DNA from: Crocinitomicaceae bacterium TMED16
GTDB lineage: Bacteria > Bacteroidota > Bacteroidia > Flavobacteriales_D > Crocinitomicaceae
DNA length: 38,759 nt
Direction: 5' to 3'
NCBI GenBank assembly: GCA_002167775.1
Contig: NHBV01000011.1
Location: forward strand, 36,599 to 75,357
Shown here: piece by piece, positions 33,482 through 38,759 of the stretch
How the letters are laid out: each line of letters opens with the position of its first letter
Numbering within the stretch: position 1 is the first letter of the stretch
Notes under the pieces: generated by a model
The model's input: the letters and a program-made list of their open reading frames with translations, nothing else
The model's database searches: none
Told to the model about the DNA's origin: nothing
Translations under genes and position numbers: made by a program

Positions 33482-34900
33482 ATGAAAAGAACTAAAATAG
33501 TAGCCACAATTGGCCCATCTTCAGCTTCAAAAGACATTCTCAAGGAGATGATTTCTTCCGGTATGAATGTTTGTAGAATTAATTTTTCTCATGGTTCGTA
33601 TTCAGATCATGCGAAAGTGATTGAGTCTGTAAGAGAGCTAAATGAAGAATTGAATACCAATGTTGCTGTTTTGGCCGATCTGCAAGGTCCTAAGATTCGG
33701 ACAGGTGAGATGCAGGAGGGTAGTGTAGAGTTGGAGGTAGGAGCAAGTATCTTAATTCAAACCGTTGACGTTCTTGGCTCCAAAGATTCATTTTCTATTA
33801 ATTATGCGGGACTTCCTCAAGATGTTCAACGGGGAGAGTCAATCCTCTTAGATGATGGTAAGTTGATGCTTGAGGTAGAAAGTACAGATGGGAAAGCGAA
33901 GATTGTCTGTAAGGTCATACAGGGAGGTGTCTTATCTTCAAAGAAAGGAGTGAATTTCCCCAACACAAAAATATCTATGCCGAGTTTAACTCAGAAAGAT
34001 GAAAGTGATTTAGATTTTGCCATTGCCCAGGATGTGGATTGGATTGGATTGTCTTTTGTTAGGACCGCTGAAGATATTGTTGATTTGAAGCAGCGGATTT
34101 CAACGCAAGGTGGAAAGGCTAGAGTCATTGCAAAGATTGAAAAACCTGAAGCCTTAGCTTGTATTGATGAAATCGTTGAAGTTTCCGATGGATTGATGGT
34201 TGCGCGTGGAGATTTGGGAGTTGAGATTCCATATCAAAATGTTCCTTTGACCCAGAAAATGTTAATTAACAAAGGAATTCGATATGCGAAGCCAGTGATT
34301 GTGGCAACCCAAATGATGGAATCAATGATTACACAAATGACACCGACAAGAGCCGAGGTGAATGATGTTGCCAATGCTGTTCTAGATGGTGCAGATGCTG
34401 TTATGCTTTCAGGTGAGACCTCTGTCGGTAATTATCCCGTAGAAGTAATTAATGCCATGTCTAAAATTATCAAAGAGATGGAATTAGATGAGAAAATATA
34501 TTCCAAAGAGCAGCCAGCACAAAAAAACCAAGAGCGGTTTATTTCTGACTCAATTTGTTACAATGCTTGTAGGTTGGCCCAGCGGGTTGAGGTAGATGCA
34601 ATAATAACGATGTCTTTTTCAGGATATACAGCATATAAAATAGCTTCTCAAAGACCAAGGGCAGGTATTTATATTTTTACAAGCAATAGAAAAATATTGA
34701 CACAGCTCAATCTTGTTTGGGGGGTGCGCGCTTTCTATTACAATAAGCAAATAAGCACGGACCATACAATTTCCGATATCAAAGATTTTATGATTTCAGA
34801 GGCTTATCTAAAAAAAGGAGATTTATTCATCAATATTGCCTCTATTCCTCTCGAAGATTTGGGGAGCTCAAATATGTTAAAACTGAGCCAAGTTGACTGA
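33482..34900 (+). CDS. pyk: Pyruvate kinase
   Basis: Pyruvate kinase transfers phosphate from phosphoenolpyruvate to ADP, the last step of glycolysis. The 472 residues match the bacterial enzyme. The barrel begins MKRTKIVATIGPSS; substrate and K+ ligands lie in CRINFSHGSYSDH (31-43). The B domain follows, then the catalytic IAKIEKPEAL, the signature MVARGDLGVEIP, and MMESMITQMTPTRAEVNDVA and DAVMLSGETSVGNYPVEVI. The C-terminal domain (~350-472) contains ITMSFSGYTAYKIASQRPRA, the allosteric region. It sits in an operon with the IPExxxVDY gene upstream and the nuclease-like gene downstream, whose TTG start overlaps its last 8 bases. Confidence 0.97.
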   Translation: MKRTKIVATIGPSSASKDILKEMISSGMNVCRINFSHGSYSDHAKVIESVRELNEELNTNVAVLADLQGPKIRTGEMQEGSVELEVGASILIQTVDVLGSKDSFSINYAGLPQDVQRGESILLDDGKLMLEVESTDGKAKIVCKVIQGGVLSSKKGVNFPNTKISMPSLTQKDESDLDFAIAQDVDWIGLSFVRTAEDIVDLKQRISTQGGKARVIAKIEKPEALACIDEIVEVSDGLMVARGDLGVEIPYQNVPLTQKMLINKGIRYAKPVIVATQMMESMITQMTPTRAEVNDVANAVLDGADAVMLSGETSVGNYPVEVINAMSKIIKEMELDEKIYSKEQPAQKNQERFISDSICYNACRLAQRVEVDAIITMSFSGYTAYKIASQRPRAGIYIFTSNRKILTQLNLVWGVRAFYYNKQISTDHTISDIKDFMISEAYLKKGDLFINIASIPLEDLGSSNMLKLSQVD

Positions 34901-36332
34901 TAACCGAGTCTGTTATGACGCCTTATTCGTTCAAGATTCCGCCAATTATCCAATATGTAGAATTCCAAAAAAAGGAACGATTGTCCGTTCTCATCGGTTT
35001 GATAAGTATATACAAAGTTATGCCGATTTCTCTAAGTTTAAATATGAATTAGAGCAGTTTTTTAGCCGAGACTATATTGTATCATGCGATGTGCGTATAA
35101 ATACGGGCGGGGTAAATAGGCCTTTCGACCTAGACTTGGCTCTTATCCATAGAAAAGACGCTGGTATCCGAATCAATATTGAAGTTGATGCGCCCTATTC
35201 ATTTTTTTCAAGAGAGGCAAAACATTGTAAAGGAGAGGATATTCTTCGTGATGACTATTTTTTAGATAGAGGATGGGTCGTAATTCGTTTTTCTGAAATC
35301 CAAGTGCATCGAAATATTGAAGGTTGTTTGAGGTATGTTGCTGAACTTATGAGCCAAATCGACACTAATTTTGAGGTTCCATTATCATTTTTGAATTATT
35401 CAAGAATCAAAGATGATCCTTTATGGGACCTTGTTCAGGCACAAAAATGGGAGAAATCTTCATACAGAGAGACATATATAGAGCGAGAATTGCCCGCTTT
35501 ACCAAAGCCTAATAATGAACTTGATCGTTCTTTAAATGCGCAGGAGATTTATGAGGAGAAAGCCGTTGTAGCAAGTTTTTCAGGTTATATGGAATTTATA
35601 AAAGACCATAGAAATAGACATATTCGAGACCAAAGGATTCAATTCAATGCAGAGCAACATAAATATTTTATTGATGGGATACCTGTTCCGTCCGCGAGTT
35701 CATTAATTAGAAAGTTCTTTCCCGAATTTGATGCTTTCGGAGCTGCGCGCAAACTTCGTCCAAGTAACCCGCTTTATGGGATGTCTGTGGATGAGATTGT
35801 TACCAAATGGAATGAAAAAGGAAAAGAAGCAGCGGATAAGGGTACCATTTTACATGAGCAAATAGAAAATTTTTATTTGGGAGATGAATACAATCCAACG
35901 GAGGAATTTTCATTTTTTGAGGATTTTTCAAAAGACCATTCGTTTTTAGAACCTTACAGGTGTGAATGGCGCATTTTCGATGAAGAATTTGGTCTTGCAG
36001 GAACAATAGATTTTGTTGCTAAAAATGAGGGTAAATTGGAGCTGTATGATTGGAAACGTAGTAAAAAAGTTATTAATCCAGTAAATGGGAAACCCATTGA
36101 GACTGACAAATGGGGCAAACGAGGTATAGGTAAATTAGCCAATATAGATGATACTAGCTACAATCATTATTGCTTGCAGCAAAGCCTTTATCGGTTCATA
36201 TTAGAGAAAAACTATGGGCTCGAAGTTTCTAAGATGTTTTTAGTTGTGATTCATCCAGATTATCAACAGTATTATAAGGTTGAGGTTCCTTATTTGAAAA
36301 ACTATGTATTGTACATGTTGAACACTTTGTAA
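34893..36332 (+). CDS. Two-domain PD-(D/E)XK nuclease-like protein
   Basis: This 479-residue protein appears to join two nuclease-fold domains. The N-terminal part (~25-155) resembles Vsr/DUF559 endonucleases: FDLDLAL (Asp79, Asp81), RINIEVDAPYS (Glu97, Asp99) and ILRDDYFLDRGWVVIRFSE (118-135). The C-terminal part (~250-465) carries RecB/Cas4-type exonuclease motifs: a His motif GTILHEQIE (His321), AGTIDF (Asp373), LYDWKRSKK (Asp386, Lys388) and QQSLYRF (Gln430, Tyr433). The start is a TTG overlapping the pyk stop by 8 bases; no ATG occurs in frame until about residue 153, so the TTG and translational coupling are likely. No methylase, helicase or CRISPR gene is nearby. A role in DNA repair or processing is inferred; I do not recognise a named family. 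Confidence 0.75.
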   Translation: MTDNRVCYDALFVQDSANYPICRIPKKGTIVRSHRFDKYIQSYADFSKFKYELEQFFSRDYIVSCDVRINTGGVNRPFDLDLALIHRKDAGIRINIEVDAPYSFFSREAKHCKGEDILRDDYFLDRGWVVIRFSEIQVHRNIEGCLRYVAELMSQIDTNFEVPLSFLNYSRIKDDPLWDLVQAQKWEKSSYRETYIERELPALPKPNNELDRSLNAQEIYEEKAVVASFSGYMEFIKDHRNRHIRDQRIQFNAEQHKYFIDGIPVPSASSLIRKFFPEFDAFGAARKLRPSNPLYGMSVDEIVTKWNEKGKEAADKGTILHEQIENFYLGDEYNPTEEFSFFEDFSKDHSFLEPYRCEWRIFDEEFGLAGTIDFVAKNEGKLELYDWKRSKKVINPVNGKPIETDKWGKRGIGKLANIDDTSYNHYCLQQSLYRFILEKNYGLEVSKMFLVVIHPDYQQYYKVEVPYLKNYVLYMLNTL

Positions 36333-36393
36333 ACGGCAGGTGTTTAGCTCTTTTGATTAAATTTATCAATCATTGGATTAAAATGAGATTATC

Positions 36394-36978
36394 ATGTTTA
36401 CAGGAATTATTGAAGAAATAGGCGAGGTTACTGCCATTGAAAGAGAGAAGTCCAATGTGCATTTCACTTTGAGGGCAAAAATGGCTGGACATTTAAAAGT
36501 TGACCAGAGTCTTGCGCACAATGGCTGCTGCTTAACGGTCGTGGAACAGAGTGATAAGGAATATAAGGTCACTGCTATTCAGGAGACATTGGATAAAACA
36601 AACCTTGAGGATTGGGTGATTGGAACGCGCATAAATCTTGAGCGTTGTATGAAAGCAGATGGACGTTTTGATGGCCATATTGTTCAAGGCCATGTTGACT
36701 GCATAGCGACTTGCATTGAGGTTTTAGATTTGGACGGGAGCTGGAAGTATACTTTTCGATACAAGGCAGACCATCAAACGGTAGAAAAAGGTTCAATTAC
36801 CATTAACGGCACAAGCCTTACAGTCGTGGATAGTTTAGATGATGTTTTTTCTGTTTGTATCATTCCTTACACCTATGAGCACACAAATTTCAATGAATTT
36901 CAGGCCGGTACAAAGGTCAATATCGAATTTGATGTTTTCGGAAAGTACATTCAAAAGTATTTGAAAAAAATAGGCTAA
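36394..36978 (+). CDS. ribE: Riboflavin synthase, alpha subunit
   Basis: Riboflavin synthase dismutates two molecules of 6,7-dimethyl-8-ribityllumazine to riboflavin and a pyrimidine, the final step of riboflavin synthesis. The 194 residues form two similar lumazine-binding barrels: the first opens MFTGIIEEIGEV and contains HNGCCLTVVE (~46-55); the second contains GHIVQGHVDCIA (~89-100) and INGTSLTVVD (~133-142), ending in a trimerisation helix (FGKYIQKYLKK). No other rib genes are adjacent and no FMN riboswitch is evident in the 61-base gap upstream. Its stop interlocks with that of the DUF423 gene on the other strand (CTAA). Confidence 0.95.
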   Translation: MFTGIIEEIGEVTAIEREKSNVHFTLRAKMAGHLKVDQSLAHNGCCLTVVEQSDKEYKVTAIQETLDKTNLEDWVIGTRINLERCMKADGRFDGHIVQGHVDCIATCIEVLDLDGSWKYTFRYKADHQTVEKGSITINGTSLTVVDSLDDVFSVCIIPYTYEHTNFNEFQAGTKVNIEFDVFGKYIQKYLKKIG

Positions 36979-37364
36979 TTATTGGTTTTTGCTTTTGAAA
37001 TTTGAATAATTAGGTAAACCCAAGTTAAAATTAAAATCCCACCTCCAATGGGTGTGACTGGACCGAGGAAAGACAAATCTATCCCTATTGCTCTGTCCGC
37101 ACAAAGCGCGTAAATAGAGAACGAAAATAGAATTGTACCTATGGTGAAGCCCAAAAAATAATTTAAGTTTAATGAGATTTGTTTTGCATTTAATCCTAAT
37201 ATCAGCATCGTTATTCCATGATACATTTGATAGCGGACACCGACCTCAAACGAGTTGAGCTCATCGAGCGTTAAGATATCTTTCAAACTATGAGCGCCAA
37301 AAGCCCCAAGTATGATTCCCAAACAAATTAAAATTGCCCCTAAAATGGCGTACGTTTTATTCAT
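36975..37364 (-). CDS. DUF423 membrane protein (YgdD/YwdK family)
   Basis: This is a 129-residue inner-membrane protein with four predicted helices (AILGAILICLGIILGAFGAH; YHGITMLILGLNA; YFLGFTIGTILFSFSIYAL; GGGILILTWVYLIIQI). The family pattern is clear in GAFGAHSLKD near the N-terminus, VGVRYQMYHG before the second helix and LGPVTPIGGGILILTW near the end. Function is unknown; E. coli YgdD and B. subtilis YwdK belong here. It appears to be monocistronic, divergent from the lipoprotein gene with 52 bases between the starts. Confidence 0.9.
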   Translation of the reverse strand: MNKTYAILGAILICLGIILGAFGAHSLKDILTLDELNSFEVGVRYQMYHGITMLILGLNAKQISLNLNYFLGFTIGTILFSFSIYALCADRAIGIDLSFLGPVTPIGGGILILTWVYLIIQISKAKTNN

Positions 37365-37396
37365 ATCTTAAAGATGTAAAAAACCAATGAAAATGG

Positions 37397-37404
37397 TATC
37401 TTTG
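37397..37404 (+). promoter_or_regulatory. -7 element of the lipoprotein-mrp operon
   Basis: TATCTTTG is a perfect TAnnTTTG ending 12 bases before the ATG at 37417. It lies downstream of the in-frame ATG at 37387, so the shorter reading frame is preferred. Confidence 0.45.
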
Positions 37405-37416
37405 AAGCGGTGTTTT

Positions 37417-37968
37417 ATGAAATTAAAAATCTCTTTTTTATTGGTTCTATCTTTGGTTTTTTCATGTTCTGAAGGACGCTTTGAGGGCAATGAAGAAAAG
37501 GTGCAAATTGATTATTATCAATTCCGAGAGATGAACCTCGATTCTGTCGGCATTCCTGCAAGTATCATGATACCCAATGAAACAGCCGGTATAGGCGCTT
37601 CATTTGCTCCGAAAATATTACACGATGAAGGAGGCTTTAAGTGGCACATCAATGTTGGGCGTCACTTTAATGTTTTGATAGAAGATTATGGGGATTATCA
37701 ATACCTAATGCCCGAGTTTCTAAGGAGAATAAATACGAAAGATATTTTTAATATCGAAATCATAGAAGAGTCTTCAGACTATATTTTGTACAAGCGCGAG
37801 CTCAAAGCCGCCCCGAATCAACAGACGACCTATCATATCTATGGGGTTAAATATTTGAACGGGGTTTATTATGAGTTCACCAATCAAGAGGAAGGTGATT
37901 CTAAAAAAGTTATTGATTTCATTGTAAAATCATTTTTATCATTCAAAATTTTAAATAGTATTCAATGA
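37417..37968 (+). CDS. Putative lipoprotein of unknown function
   Basis: I do not recognise this 183-residue protein. From the ATG at 37417 it begins MKLKISFLLVLSLVFSCSEG, a lipoprotein signal peptide with Cys17 as the likely lipidated residue and Ser following. An upstream in-frame ATG at 37387 would add ten residues ahead of the signal peptide and lies upstream of the -7 box. The mature part looks globular and mixed alpha/beta (DSVGIPASIMIPNETAGIG; WHINVGRHFNVLIEDYGDYQ; YILYKRELKAAP). It is followed by mrp with an ATGA stop/start overlap, so the two are probably co-expressed. That association gives no clear functional clue. Confidence 0.75.
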   Translation: MKLKISFLLVLSLVFSCSEGRFEGNEEKVQIDYYQFREMNLDSVGIPASIMIPNETAGIGASFAPKILHDEGGFKWHINVGRHFNVLIEDYGDYQYLMPEFLRRINTKDIFNIEIIEESSDYILYKRELKAAPNQQTTYHIYGVKYLNGVYYEFTNQEEGDSKKVIDFIVKSFLSFKILNSIQ

Positions 37969-38759
37969 TTGAAAGGGAAAAAGTATTAGAGATTCTTTCT
38001 AATATCGTTGAGCCCGAGCTCAAAAAAGATATCATTTCACTAAACTTAGTAGAAGATCTAAGAATTGAAGAAAATGAAATCCATTTAACTGTGCATATTT
38101 CGAACCCTGCTATGCATGCAAGAAATCGGATGAAGGAGGCCGTGAATTTTAATTTAAGTTCCCGTTTGGGCAAAGAGATAAAAATCTTTTGTTCCGTCAA
38201 ACAAAAAGCTACAGAACTTAATGAGGTTCATCGTAAAATCTTACCAAGTGTTAAAAAAATAATTGCGATCGCCTCCGGTAAAGGCGGTGTCGGGAAATCA
38301 ACTGTAACAGCAAATATTGCTGGCGGCTTGGCTCAAAAAGGATTTAAGGTCGGAATTGTAGATGCTGATATATATGGGCCGTCAATGCCAACAATGTTTG
38401 ATTTGGTCGGAGAACGACCAAAGATGATTGAGGTGGATGGTGATTCTAAAATTGAGCCAATCCTTTCTCAAGGTGTAAAGATTTTATCTATTGGGTTTTT
38501 TACTGACAAAGAAAATGCTGTGGTATGGCGAGGCCCAATGGCCTCCAAAGCATTGCTTCAGATGTTCAATGATGCACATTGGGGAGAGTTGGATTATCTT
38601 TTTGTGGATTTACCACCTGGTACTGGAGATATACATCTTTCTTTAATTCAATCGATTCCTTTGGATGGAGTTGTCATCGTGAGCACACCTCAAGAAGTCG
38701 CATTGGCAGATGCGCGAAGAGGCGTTAATATGTTTAAGATGGACAATGTTAAAGTCCCT
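37965..38759 (+). CDS. Mrp/ApbC family Fe-S cluster carrier ATPase (3' end outside window)
   Basis: This is the first 265 residues of an Mrp/ApbC/Nbp35-family P-loop ATPase that binds and transfers Fe-S clusters in the cytoplasm. It begins at the ATG overlapping the lipoprotein stop (ATGA). An N-terminal MIP18/DUF59 domain (~1-90: ILSNIVEPELKKDIISLNLV) is followed by the deviant Walker A IASGKGGVGKSTVTANIAGG, then GIVDADIYGPSMPTMF, VVWRGPMASKALLQMF and the Walker B-like YLFVDLPPGTGDIHLSL. The reading frame is still open at the last base, so the CxxC cluster-binding motif expected near the C-terminus lies outside. Conservation of all visible motifs makes the family assignment firm. Confidence 0.95.
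   Translation, partial: MIEREKVLEILSNIVEPELKKDIISLNLVEDLRIEENEIHLTVHISNPAMHARNRMKEAVNFNLSSRLGKEIKIFCSVKQKATELNEVHRKILPSVKKIIAIASGKGGVGKSTVTANIAGGLAQKGFKVGIVDADIYGPSMPTMFDLVGERPKMIEVDGDSKIEPILSQGVKILSIGFFTDKENAVVWRGPMASKALLQMFNDAHWGELDYLFVDLPPGTGDIHLSLIQSIPLDGVVIVSTPQEVALADARRGVNMFKMDNVKVP

Noticed and set aside
36333-36393. FMN riboswitch upstream of riboflavin synthase
   Set aside because: The gap is only 61 bases, far too short for the conserved RFN element, and no such paired segments are seen.
37943-38200. Minus-strand frame over the start of mrp
   Set aside because: The plus-strand frame encodes a clear MIP18 domain and continues into a Walker A ATPase.
1-38759. Mobile element, prophage or CRISPR array
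   Set aside because: No transposase, integrase, att-like duplication or regularly spaced repeat was seen on either strand, and the gene content is housekeeping plus typical surface proteins.

Overview
This looks like a chromosomal segment from a Bacteroidota bacterium, most likely order Flavobacteriales. The evidence is gene content plus control signals: several type IX secretion (T9SS) families, a bacterial geranylgeranylglyceryl-phosphate synthase, an IPExxxVDY-family gene beside pyruvate kinase, a DUF5916 outer-membrane protein, and repeated copies of the Bacteroidota -7 promoter element TAnnTTTG instead of sigma70-type -10/-35 boxes. The DNA is AT-rich and tightly packed. No gap exceeds 300 bases. 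I saw no tRNA, rRNA, insertion sequence, phage gene or CRISPR array, so I read it as ordinary core chromosome with lineage-specific surface genes.

Layout. 1-3815: 3' end of a sensor histidine kinase (cut by the window edge), then a leftward group of a glycosyltransferase family 9 protein, an exported alpha/beta hydrolase and an acyl-CoA thioesterase. 3991-10183: a secreted M43 metalloprotease with a T9SS sorting domain, uvrC (opposite strand), nadC, and a leftward pair of GGGP synthase and phosphopantetheinyl transferase. 10347-19418: a rightward cassette of a TonB-dependent receptor, a very large exported protein with a T9SS-like C-terminus, and a PorV/PorQ-family barrel. 19486-20351: greA and a HIT-family hydrolase. 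20358-23584 (leftward): a PorE-like TPR/propeller/OmpA protein and a PorP/SprF barrel protein. 23636-29060: phenylacetyl-CoA epoxidase genes, with paaABCD rightward and two tandem PaaE-type reductases plus an SDR dehydrogenase leftward from a shared divergent promoter region. 29044-32900: a DUF5916 outer-membrane protein, a DUF493 protein with a small membrane-anchored partner, and a small outer-membrane barrel with a basic tail. 33049-36978: IPExxxVDY protein, pyk, an unusual two-domain nuclease-like protein, and riboflavin synthase. 36975-38759: a DUF423 membrane protein, a putative lipoprotein and the 5' part of an Mrp/ApbC-type Fe-S ATPase that runs off the end.

Two structural patterns cut across the genes. 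First, at least five transcription units have a perfect TAnnTTTG box ending only 3-5 bases before the start codon, which predicts leaderless mRNAs. Second, all seven convergent gene pairs either overlap at their stops or lie 6-7 bases apart, so no intergenic terminator can fit between them.

Functionally, the surface genes (M43 protease, receptor/large protein/PorV cassette, PorP with PorE-like partner) point to T9SS export and outer-membrane display. The paa genes point to aerobic phenylacetate breakdown, with the ligase and downstream steps encoded elsewhere.
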